A stretch of 64,000 nt of DNA from Uranotaenia lowii (taxonomy: Eukaryota > Arthropoda > Insecta > Diptera > Culicidae): positions 71,426,208 to 71,490,207 of the forward strand of contig NC_073692.1 in the NCBI RefSeq assembly GCF_029784155.1. The letters are read 5' to 3'. The position numbers were made by a program, and so were the translations under genes. The notes under the pieces were generated by a model that searched no databases, was not told where the DNA came from, and saw only the letters and a list, made by a program, of their open reading frames with translations. This document shows, in pieces, positions 23,369 to 32,848 of this stretch; the first letter of the stretch is position 1, and each line of letters begins with the position of its first letter.

Positions 23369-24386
23369 CTATGAGATCGTTTTAATTATAATTTGAAAAC
23401 GATCATTTGTAAAATGATATGCTGAATTTAGGATATTACTACTTCAGTAAATGATAAAATTTTGGTTAAATTAGTTGAACATATTTCAATACGAATTTCA
23501 AGTCTTAGACAGAAATTGGGATGGAAATTCAATAAAGAAATTCATTGCTGTCGATTAGCCCAATTTAAGAGACTACAGTTTTTTCATAGGTATTATAGTA
23601 TTATAGGTTTTTTTAAAGTATTTTCAAAAATAGGGTGGGAAAAGCATTTTGAATTTATAAACCAATTGAAATTAAAAAAAAATGATTGAAAAGTGAAAAG
23701 TTATAATAATACCCAGTGTTAACCCGGATACTGCCTGGGTAAAAATCTGAAATGTTTATCATAAAGCTTCTATGTTCTCTCTTAGCACTGTGAGCCAGTT
23801 TTGGCGAAATAAGCTGCTATTTTAGTGCAGTAACCATTACTTGGAAAATTAACATAAAAGGATAAACATTTATTAAGCAAGATGTTTGTATGTAATAAAA
23901 ATGAGGACAAGTTTTTCATTATTTTAACTATTCTGTACAGAATATTCTGACTTACATATTTCGTTTAAAAAAATTAAAATTTTAGGTGTTTTTCCTCATT
24001 TCTTTTTATTTTTTTTCGAATTTTTCTCAAATTCGGTTTACATTATTCTTGTCTAGATTTCGGGTTGAAAATTTTGAAATTCAATACCAAGATTTTGATA
24101 TTCTCAGCCCGCAAAATGCCGGAGAACTTTTTCAATGCGTACTCTAGGGGGGCCCTTAACTGTAAGAGAAAAATTATTCTATATATTATTTCATGGGGGC
24201 CCCTTTAGTTGTTATATTTCAAGTTTTCATTCCGATTTTCTAATTTTGATTACTTTTCATTGATTTGTAAAATTTAAGTAGTATGATTTAAGTTATGTTA
24301 AAACTTTTTATTTCCCTCGCCCCCCCCCCCCTGATCCGGGGGGCCCGGGACAATTGCTCATTCCCCCCCCCCTTAATCCGGCCTTG

Positions 24387-25068
24387 CTTATCGCAGATTA
24401 TTCTATCATGCTATGGTATGGGACAATGTAACTGTTAGTAGGTAAACTTCGAAGTGGAACGAGCATTGAGTATAAATATGACGGTTTTCTACAGTTAATA
24501 ATATTGTGCATTACCATACACCGCCGATTTTTTTTTAAATTCACAAACCAGAAGAAATGCGTCACCCTTGAAAATCTTGACAGTCTAAAAACGTACCAAA
24601 CACAGGCGTTCAATGCAACTTTAAGTCGGTCGAGAAATAATATTTGAATATTAGAAGCAATAAACCCACCGTTCATAAAATGAGGAAGAATAAAAGTTTT
24701 AAACAGCTTTTTCTTGGTTGAAATATCGAAGTGTCGCGTGTTGATATTTAGAAGTTTTAAGGATGCGTATATTTTTGAACACTGATATCTGAGGTGCATG
24801 CCCCATTAGAGGTTATTATCAAAAATTACACCCAGGCTATTGATTTTATCTACAAATTCTAGTTTTCCATTATTGAAGAATAATTGGGGAGGTGCAAGAA
24901 CATATTTGAGATGAGAAAGAAATAGAGCTTGAGTTTTAGAAGTGTTTTTTAGTAAGCTATTAGGTAGTAATCGACCAGCGATGAATTTTGGATAAATCAT
25001 TGTTAATTATACTTGCAACTTCGATAGGGTCGCCGTAGCTTCAAAAACATAGTTTCATGTCGTAAGCA
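24387..25068 (-). pseudogene. LINE reverse transcriptase, catalytic-loop to thumb block
   Basis: The catalytic YADD box is present as YAYD (25059-25070), followed by MKL, a stop, then EVASIINNDLSKIHRWSI, LPNSLL and KTQALFLSHL. The LGVIFDNNL motif and, in the 133-codon frame 24398-24799, LKLLNINTRHF, FILPHFMNGG and LKVALNACVWYVFRLSRFS follow. These are typical of CR1/jockey-type LINEs. The loss of the first catalytic aspartate, plus stops and frame changes, makes it inactive. It ends exactly at the hAT target duplication (24387-24394). Confidence 0.78.
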
Positions 25069-25249
25069 TATACAGACGGACAACATTTCACACACGCATA
25101 GTTATGAACTCCACAAACAACATCATATACCTTGTAAGTTTTTGGGAAATCCTAAAATTTAATGAGCTTATAACCAAATAAAAATAAAAAGAAAATGGCA
25201 CGACAAAATATAAAACCACTTACAATTTTGCTTCGATAAACTTTCACAA

Positions 25250-25465
25250 TCGATCATTTTTTTATGGTTTATTCGTCTTTTTGGTCATGATATTCAACTG
25301 ACAACTCTTTGCATACTGTCCATGTGGTTCAGGAGCTGTTTGGTAGAAACTGGTGACCAGGTAGACCCCAACGTAGTGAAACTCTATGTTTTTGTTCACA
25401 AAAGTCAATCTTGATGTCAAAAATCGACCACAAATTGTCGAGCCTTTGGGATGCATCTACCGTTG
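25250..25465 (-). pseudogene. Tc1 transposase fragment, C-terminal block
   Basis: Beyond the palindromic insertion the same frame resumes as VDASQRLDNLWSIFDIKIDF, matching the Tc1 segment SPDLNPIENLWSIL, which normally lies about 30 residues after the DNDPKH block. The asparagine-leucine-tryptophan core NLW is kept, but the upstream proline/glutamate residues are changed. A stop follows further on. Removing the insertion with one 5-bp target copy joins this block to 27991-28130 in frame. Confidence 0.72.
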
Positions 25466-27990
25466 CACAGTGGGGATTTTCGAGCCAAAAAGGGTACCCA
25501 ATTCAGGCAAGAACGCCTTGTATGAAAAAACAACCATTCTTTACGTAAAAAAACACGAGGAATCGAATGGACTACACCGCTTTCTGATAAAATGACTCTT
25601 AACGTCTCATTTTGCCCGATTTCCCCTATTTTTTTTGGGTGTAAAGTTATAATTCCGATTGTAGCCATCTACCTGGCAACCAAAAAGTCATACAAACCAT
25701 ACTTATTTATGTAAAAATCTCAGCTGAATCGATTGGTGTACTCCATTTTTTGTTTCTACTACGACAAGTGGCTCATTTCGCCTCTTTTCCCCTAAATTTA
25801 AGATTTTTTTCAATCAAAAGGCAGTCAAACAAAGTGTAATCCAACAATTTTTCATCATGAATGATCATTTTTGGTAGATTTATTCATATTCTAGCTAATC
25901 GCGTCACTTTTTTGTACTGGAATGAATATAAATGGCTAAATAACCCCAACCTCCCCTAGCTTTTATAAATTTATGCATAAATTTCACTGTAACAATCGAG
26001 CGATTCACATACCAAATGCAAAAACCAAGTGATTTAGTGTAAAATTTGTCGCTGAATCGAGTGGTGTACACCGCTTAGTGCTCAGCTTACGAGAATGGCC
26101 GCAATCACCCCGATTTCCCCTAAAATCGAGCGATATGTGGAAAAAAATCATTATAACAAATGACAATGTGTCATAAAATGCACAAAAATGATTGAAACAG
26201 GTGTAAAACTAATTGCTGAATCGAATGATGTACTCCGCTTAGCGTTCAGTTGACGAGAAGAGCCTCAATCACCCCGATTTCCCCTAAATTCAATATATTT
26301 CTTTGAAAAATACATTATTATAAACGAGAATTTAATTTAACAGATACAAAAAACATTGAATCGGGTGTAAAACTTATTGCTGAATCAAATGATGTACACC
26401 GCTAAGCGTGAAGTTGACGAGAAGAGTCACAAATACCTCAATTTCCCCTAAATTTATGCAGTTTCTTGGAAAAACCGAAATGCCGAACCGAAACAAACGA
26501 AAATGCAAATGAACATATGAGAAAAACATTGAATCAGGTGGATAACTTATCACTGAATCGAATAAAGAACACCGCTTAGCACTAAGTTGACAAGAAAAGT
26601 CTCATTTTCCCCAATTTATCTTAAATTCATTCATAAACTCATACAATATGAACCAAAAAATCGTAGTAACAAATGAGAAAGCATCGAAAAAGGTACAAAT
26701 TTATCAAATCATATGTGAAACTAACTGTTGCATAAAATAATGGACACCGCTTAAGTTCTGTTGATGAATAAAGTCCTATTTGACTCAATTTCCCCTAAAT
26801 ACTTACAATTTAAGAAAAAAAATCTTGTAACTTTCGAGAATGCATCAGAAAGTGCACAGAAAAGACTGAACCATGTGGAAAACTAATTTTTAAACAGAAA
26901 GATGTACACTGCTGAACGTTAAGATGAAGAAAAAAGCCTGGATCACCCCCTTTTCCCCTAAATTTGTAATTTTTCTCGAAGAAATCATATGAATTTAGGG
27001 GAAATTGGGGTGGTTGTGACTCTTCTCGTCAACTTCACGCTTAGCGGTGTACATCATTTGATTCAGCAATAAGTTTTACACCCGATTCAATGTTTTTTGT
27101 ATCTGTTGAATTAAATTCTCGTTTGTAATAATGTATTTTTCAAAGAAATTTATTGAATTTAGGGGAAATCGGGGTGATTGAGGCTCTTCTCGTCAACTGA
27201 ACGCTAAGCGGAGTACATCATTCGATTCAGCAATAAGTTTAACACCTATTTCAATCATTTTTGTGCATTTTATGATACATTGTCATTTGTTATAATGATT
27301 TTTTTCCACATATCGCTCGATTTTAGGGGAAATCGGGGTGATTGCGGCCATTCTCGTAAGCTGAGCACTAAGCGGTGTACACCACTCGATTCAGCGACAA
27401 ATTTTACACTAAATCACTTGGTTTTTGCATTTGGTATGTGAATCGCTCGATTGTTACAGTGAAATTTATGCATAAATTTATAAAAGCTAGGGGAGGTTGG
27501 GGATATTTAGCCATTTATATTCATTCCAGTACAAAAAAAGTGACGCGATTAGCTAGAATATGAATAAATCTACCAAAAATGATCATTCATGATGAAAAGC
27601 TGTTGGATTACACTTTGTTTGACGACATTTCTTTGAAAAAAATCTTAAATTTAGGGGAAAAGAGGCGAAATGAGCCACTTGTCGTAGTAGAAACAAAAAA
27701 TGGAGTACACCAATCGATTCAGCTGAGATTTTTACATAAATAAGTATGGTTTGTATGACTTTTTGGTTGCCAGGTAGATGGCTACAATCGGAATTATAAC
27801 TTTACACCCAAAAAAATAGGGGAAACCGGGCAAAATGAGACGTTAAGAGTCATTTTATCAGAAAGCGGTGTAGACCATTCGATTCCTCGTGTTTTTTTGC
27901 ATAAGAAATGATAGTTTTCCAAAGTTTAGAACAGTTTAGGCGATCGTCACAGAAATAGGTACCTTTTTTTGATCAAAAATCCCCACTGTG
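25466..27990. mobile_element. palindromic element with CACAGTG ends and 5-bp target duplication (Transib-like)
   Basis: The ends are CACAGTGGGGATTTTCGA and, in reverse, CACAGTGGGGATTTTTGATC. The 5-bp repeat CGTTG flanks them (25461-25465 and 27991-27995). The two arms (about 25466-26480 and 26970-27990) are near-identical inverted copies. CACAGTG is the recombination-signal heptamer recognised by RAG, and Transib transposons have similar CAC.GTG termini with GC-rich 5-bp duplications, so a Transib-type origin is the best guess. There is no transposase. Confidence 0.72.
25600..27660. repeat. ~170-bp tandem units inside the palindrome
   Basis: The words ATTTCCCCTAAAT with CACCCCGA or a variant upstream recur near 26120, 26280, 26450, 26630, 26795 and 26955, and in the opposite orientation near 27000, 27165 and 27325. 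Each is accompanied by a segment resembling GATTCAGCAATAAGTTT and AGCGGTGTACA. The left arm plus centre holds more units than the right arm. Confidence 0.7.
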
Positions 27991-28130
27991 CGTTGGTTTG
28001 GATCATGTCAATTGAAAAATATAGATTTTTTTCTTCATTGAATGCTTTGGGTCAATATTTTGATGGAGGCTGTAGTTGTCCTTTAGTACTCATTTTAGCA
28101 TGGATTCATCAAACTTATGATAACTATTAT
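27991..28130 (-). pseudogene. Tc1 transposase fragment, second catalytic aspartate block
   Basis: The minus-strand frame reads VLKDNYSLHQNIDPKHSMKK, matching the Tc1 signature FQQDNDPKHTS that carries the second catalytic aspartate. A stop follows shortly before the boundary. The fragment ends at the target copy CGTTG (27991-27995) of the palindromic insertion. The first catalytic aspartate and the DNA-binding domain are missing. Confidence 0.75.
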
Positions 28131-28229
28131 TATTATTATTGTTATGATAACTATGTTGATATAACCATCAGCAAAAATGATACCAAAGACTTCAAATAAA
28201 ATTCGTACCCCCGCCCCAAATAAAGACCT

Positions 28230-28462
28230 CTATTCATTGTAGTGTCTCATAGACAGAAAATGATACCAGCCCTGGAGGTCTGGAGGAAGCCCTACCGGCG
28301 CCTTGAAAGCCACTTTTTCTTGTCAAACAGATTAAACTTAAAGAATAAGTTAAGGATCGAGCTGTTTTATAAGAGAGAGTGACTTTTTGTGAGGTGGAAG
28401 GGCCCCCTCCAGACTTCTAGGACTGCTATCATTTTCTGTCTATGAGACACTACAATGAATAG
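28230..28462. mobile_element. small MITE with ~60-bp TIRs
   Basis: The left arm starts CTATTCATTGTAGTGTCTCA then TAGACAGAAAATGATA; the right arm is its inverted complement ending ACTACAATGAATAG. The arms continue through CAGACCTCC/GGAGGTCTGG and enclose about 110 bp. It lies inside the Tc1-like remnant. No clear target duplication. Confidence 0.75.
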
Positions 28463-28538
28463 GAAACCTAAAGTAGGTATTTAAGCTTGATCTGATTTTG
28501 GTCAGAAGTGGTCTTAAAGTTTTGTCCGTCACTGTATA

Positions 28539-28702
28539 GATATTTTAAGATTTTTAAGGATGAAGGTAATGTCGATTACGTACAAGATAAAAAGAAGTGG
28601 TCCCAAATGTTAGCCTTGTGGAACACCTGAAGTGACTTGAATGGGATTTGACTTCTTTAATTTTATTATTTGTTGTCTGTTTGTTAAATATTATTCAAAT
28701 CA
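28539..28702 (-). pseudogene. LINE reverse transcriptase, VTSGVPQG block
   Basis: The minus-strand frame reads DRQQIIKLKKSNPIQ, then VTSGVPQG, a stop in place of the usual serine, then HLGPLLFILYVIDI and ILKNLKIS. This is the highly conserved segment just before the YADD motif. It stops at a TA where the Tc1-like element starts; the YADD-equivalent lies on the far side of that insertion at 25059-25070. Confidence 0.8.
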
Positions 28703-28945
28703 TTTTACACACACACACACACACAACACACACATATAGCATCTCAGTGAAACTTCATGTTTCACTGAAGAGATCTAAATTCTACTTAAGAACAAAGTGT
28801 ACAGCTTTCAAGGATATAATGGGTAGCATCTTACTAATGCTACACACAGAAAAAGTACTATGTATTCCGTGATCGAGACTCGATCTCATGACCTCTGGCT
28901 TAGAAGACTTAATCGCTATCCTCTAGGCCACGGTCGGCAGCTTAT
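28703..28945 (-). mobile_element. tRNA-headed SINE with TG-rich tail (complete copy)
   Basis: The minus-strand head at 28945-28865 has the box-A-like CGTGGCCTAGAGGATAGCG and the box-B-like AGATCGAGTCTCG. The body has TAAGATGCTACCCATTATAT and CTGAGATGCTATATG, and the tail is (TG)n. It aligns over its whole length with the interrupted copy at 11645-12755. It interrupts the LINE reverse transcriptase between the TDFSKAF and VTSGVPQG blocks. Confidence 0.75.
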
Positions 28946-29080
28946 AAAGTAGCAACGGTATATCTATACGATTAAATGCTTTGCTGAAGTCTGTAAACAA
29001 ACCCTCAACGAGATTTCCATTATCCGTTTAATGAAGTGAATAAGAAGGCCCCTCATATGATGGAATATCTTTGAAATATT
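28946..29080 (-). pseudogene. LINE reverse transcriptase, fingers/palm motif block
   Basis: The minus-strand frame reads EGLFTDFSKAFNRIDIPLLL then YKL. The TDFSKAFDR.D motif is the first catalytic aspartate block of CR1/jockey-type reverse transcriptases. A stop lies a few codons upstream. It ends where the SINE begins. Confidence 0.75.
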
Positions 29081-31020
29081 ACGGATGGGATACAACTTAC
29101 AGTTATCTCATAGTCATCAATAAGATAAGATAATCAGGAGGATTGCACGTACACCCCTATAATAGCCATTATATGAGCGAAACTTTCCAGTGAAAACTAT
29201 TCACTGGAACCGCGACTACGGAACCGTAATTGATCTGGCCAGCTCATTTCAACAACCTTAACAACATCAACAAAAACATCATCAATAATGTTTCACAGGA
29301 GGGTTCGCAAAGTTTATACCGTTTCGTGTCTGCATTTTACAGTTCTCCCAAATGGCCCCGGCAAAGGATCGACGACACGGAGGAGAAAAATAACCTTCCA
29401 GTAGGTAACTTTTCTTCCACAACAGTGATTAATGTGATCGAACCAACCGACGAATGTTCCTCTCATACTTAGGTCGGTTGAAGGCGGTTCTGGAAGCTGT
29501 TTGGCTCTCGTTAGTTCCGCTCGCTTGAGCGTGGCATCTTTTTCCCTAAGCTAAGATCGGGCCACCCTCCCATCCCCACTTCAACGTTCAACTGGGGGCG
29601 GTGACAAACACCCGGTCCTAGACCCTACTAAACTTTGGAGGAAAAACTTTGTTGCCGATGAGAAAAAAATCGGAACAGAATTTCAATCCCAAAAATCGAA
29701 CGACATCCCAGAAGGTGATCCCGGGGGAGACGCTACTCTGCTCTTAAGGAGAACCGCCAGTGAACCGAAACTTTGAAATGGGTTTAATTCACACCCTCCT
29801 GCTTTACGGATTTTTCGTCCCGGCAATCAGCTACCAAAAATAAAACTATGTAAACTCGTTTCTAGTTGAATAGTTTACCGTGCGATGCTGTTCAGATTAT
29901 TCCGGTTGGAGCTTACTGCAACCGCCAGCTGTCTTAGGGTGTATGACTTGGTCGTGCCAAGATGACATTTTTTAGTTTCTAAATATTCTACCAAAATTTT
30001 GTCAGTTATCGGTATTCGTCGGTTTTAATTTAAGAAATTCAAAAAAATTCTCAGGAATGCATGAAACTTCCAGATGTTTTGAGCCTTTAGGGTTGTATTT
30101 TGTGGAAAACCAGAGTGTTGAAGGATTGACATGAAAAATTAGCAAAACTTCGCTGCAAACCACAAATAAACCATCTTAAAGTGTTTATGCATCTTAATCT
30201 TTTCATTTTTGTCATTTCTGTCGTTTATAGGCGATTTAATGGCCATTTTTCTCACCATTGTCATTTTTGTCATTATCGACATCTAATACGATATCTTAAG
30301 CATGTACATTTTTGAGTGCTTTTTAATTCTTAATGGTTATTTACACTTGTGATTCTTTATTAATATCGCTGTCTGGGAATAAAATTCATAAAATCGGCAT
30401 GGCGTGGATCAGGTTTTCTGCAGAAGGTAGATAGAAAAATCCCACAATCCCATTAACGTTGGCCATTTTTAATCTCCCATTCTGTAGAGCGCGTCAGAAC
30501 AAATCGTTTTCGCATCTGGAAAATGTTTTCCATTTCCCCATTCCCCCGTTCAGGCTCGAGGGAAATTTTCCCAGAAAGCTCTGCCACCGTGTGATTTTCT
30601 CTCACCCAGAATTCTAGAAAATGGTGCTTTCGCTGCGAACCAATTCTTGGAATTAATTTTTCCACTTTACAAAGAAGCATCGGCAGAATTTATGTTAGTA
30701 TTTTTGTATGTATGTTGGATGTTTGCTGGTATGTATCTCTACATGAATGTATGTATTCAAGGCACCTCAAACCGGATTCCGCCCGAAAGACGCCGCAGTT
30801 GACTGAAAGCATTTTCTTTCATAATGGCGTAGAGTTACTGTGGCGTGAAAGCGATCTTGGGTTGGCTTGCGCTACGAATGAGGCCATCAGCCAGCAGCCG
30901 GCAGCACAGAATCGAGAATAAAAATGGAAAATCCTTAGATTACAAAAGGTGTCATTATGTTAAGGTTGCCACTGCCACTGAATTTGTGTCTGTCGATGTG
31001 TTTGTACGTACACATGGCGA
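29081..31020. other. unclassified DNA of mixed composition, no gene confirmed
   Basis: The parts 29230-29960 and 30440-30900 are less AT-rich and give frames of 69 to 84 codons on both strands, none recognisable. No element termini were found. This could be unique host intergenic or intronic DNA. Confidence 0.35.
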
Positions 31021-31056
31021 ATGAACGAAAGAACGAACGAATGAATGAATGAATGA
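31021..31056 (+). repeat. imperfect (GAAY) tetranucleotide microsatellite
   Basis: The run ATGAACGAAAGAACGAACGA continues into ATGAATGAATGAATGA. Confidence 0.8.
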
Positions 31057-31414
31057 GCTGGGCTCTGCTGCAAATGACAGCTCAAACACCTGCTGCCATA
31101 CTTGTTTCTTGTATTTTGTCCTTCCCCTGCTTATGGTTCAGCTTTGGGTGGCTGCCCAGCTTCCAGGGATTTGCAGGGACTTTTCTCCCATCATCCTATC
31201 TACATTTCATTTCTGTCATAATGTCATTTCACTCGGATAATGAGATATGTACGGAAAGTAATGGCAAAATTGTGAAACATTGCGAGACTTGGGATGACAT
31301 TCTATAGAAAAAAGAGAAGGTGGTCTACTCTGAAAGAAATTTTATAAAATAACAAAAAAAACATACAAAACCAAAATCAAGTAAACTTGTAGAATAACTT
31401 CAACAGTACAATTG

Positions 31415-32848
31415 AAAATGACAAAAATGACAAAAATGACAAAAAATGACAAACAATGACAAAAATAACAAAAATGACAAAAATGACAAAAAATGACAAA
31501 AATGACAAAAATGACAAAAATGACAAAAATGACAAAAATGACAAAAATGACAAAAATGACAAAAATGACAAAAATGACAAAAATGACAAAAATGACAAAA
31601 ATGACAAAAATGACAAAAATGACAAAAATGACAAAAATAACAAAAATGACAAAAATAACAAAAATGACAAAAATGACAAAAATGACAAAAATGACAAAAA
31701 TGACAAAAATGACAAAAATGACAAAAATGACAAAAATGACAAAAATGACAAAAATGACAAAAATGACAAAAATGACAAAAATGACAAAAATGACAAAAAT
31801 GACAAAAATGACAAAAATGACAAAAATGACAAAAATGACAAAAATGACAAAAATGACAAAAATGACAAAAATGACAAAAATGACAAAAATGACAAAAATG
31901 ACAAAAATGACAAAAATGACAAAAATGACAAAAATGACAAAAATGACAAAAATGACAAAAATGACAAAAATGACAAAAATGACAAAAATGACAAAAATGA
32001 CAAAAATGACAAAAATGACAAAAATGACAAAAATGACAAAAATGACAAAAATGACAAAAATGACAAAAATGACAAAAATGACAAAAATGACAAAAATGAC
32101 AAAAATGACAAAAATGACAAAAATGACAAAAATGACAAAAATGACAAAAATGACAAAAATGACAAAAATGACAAAAATGACAAAAATGACAAAAATGACA
32201 AAAATGACAAAAATGACAAAAATGACAAAAATGACAAAAATGACAAAAATGACAAAAATGACAAAAATGACAAAAATGACAAAAATGACAAAAATGACAA
32301 AAATGACAAAAATGACGAAAATGACAAAAATGACAAAAATGACAAAAATGACAAAAATGACAGAAATGACAGAAATGACAAAAATGACAGAAATGACAGA
32401 AATGACAGAAATGACAAAAATGACAAAAATGACAAAAATGACAAAAATGACAAAAATGACAAAAATGACAAAAATGACAAAAATGACAAAAATGACAAAA
32501 ATGACAAAAATGACAAAAATGACAAAAATGACAAAAATGACAAAAATGACAAAAATGACAAAAATGACAAAAATGACAAAAATGACAAAAATGACAAAAA
32601 TGACAAAAATGACAAAAATGACAAAAATGACAAAAATGACAAAAATGACAAAAATGACAAAAATGACAAAAATGACAAAAATGACAAAAATGACAAAAAT
32701 GACAAAAATGACAAAAATGACAAAAATGACAAAAATGACAAAAATGACAAAAATGACAAAAATGACAAAAATGACAAAAATGACAAAAATGACAAAAATG
32801 ACAAAAATGATAAAAATAACAAAAATGACAAAAATGACAAAAATTACA
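31415..32848. repeat. 9-bp minisatellite, unit GACAAAAAT, about 155 copies
   Basis: The 9-bp unit GACAAAAAT is repeated with almost no variation over 1.4 kb. Variants cluster at the edges (GACAAAAAAT, AACAAAAAT) and in a patch of GACAGAAAT and GACGAAAAT at 32310-32415. Because 9 is a multiple of 3, five of the six frames stay open for 450 to 495 codons (repeating NDK and TKM on plus; SFL, CHF and VIF on minus). These are repeat artefacts, not genes. Confidence 0.95.

Larger units (their letters stand above)
19809..24386 (+). mobile_element. non-autonomous hAT element with G-rich ends and 8-bp target duplication
   Basis: The ends CAGGGCCGGATTAAG and, in reverse, CAAGGCCGGATTAAG match at 14 of 15 positions. 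The exact 8-bp repeat CTTATCGC flanks them (19801-19808 and 24387-24394), diagnostic of hAT. Subterminal GGGGGGCCCG.GGCAATT blocks are also mirrored. The body is non-coding, with a second inverted-repeat element at 20789-23368. Fragments of the same family lie at 8462-10540 and 43690-43775. Confidence 0.88.
25071..28536 (-). mobile_element. Tc1-like element remnant at a TA in the LINE
   Basis: The right end, read on the minus strand, is TA|TACAGTGACGGACAAAACTT; the left end is TA|TACAGACGGACAACATT. These are inverted termini of Tc1 type, each next to a TA (25069-25070 and 28537-28538). Inside, the C-terminal part of a Tc1 transposase survives on the minus strand in two blocks. The rest is occupied by a palindromic element (25466-27990) and a MITE (28230-28462). 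Confidence 0.7.
19735..29080 (-). mobile_element. CR1/jockey-type LINE copy opened by three insertions
   Basis: Four blocks of one minus-strand LINE remain in the expected order: 29080-28946 (TDFSKAFNRID), 28702-28539 (VTSGVPQG, then LGPLLFILYVIDI), 25068-24387 (YAYDMKL, NNDLSKIHRWSI, KVALNACVWYVF, YIVPYH) and 19808-19735 (ISDMESLIWFKSG). Between them lie a SINE, a Tc1-like element and a hAT element. Each interruption has recognisable ends, and the LINE text continues across the hAT gap in the same frame once one target copy is removed. The clade is judged from motifs only. Confidence 0.75.

Noticed and set aside
29230..29472. 80-codon plus-strand frame
   Set aside because: Begins in an asparagine-rich low-complexity stretch and has no recognisable content; may be unique DNA but not supported as coding.
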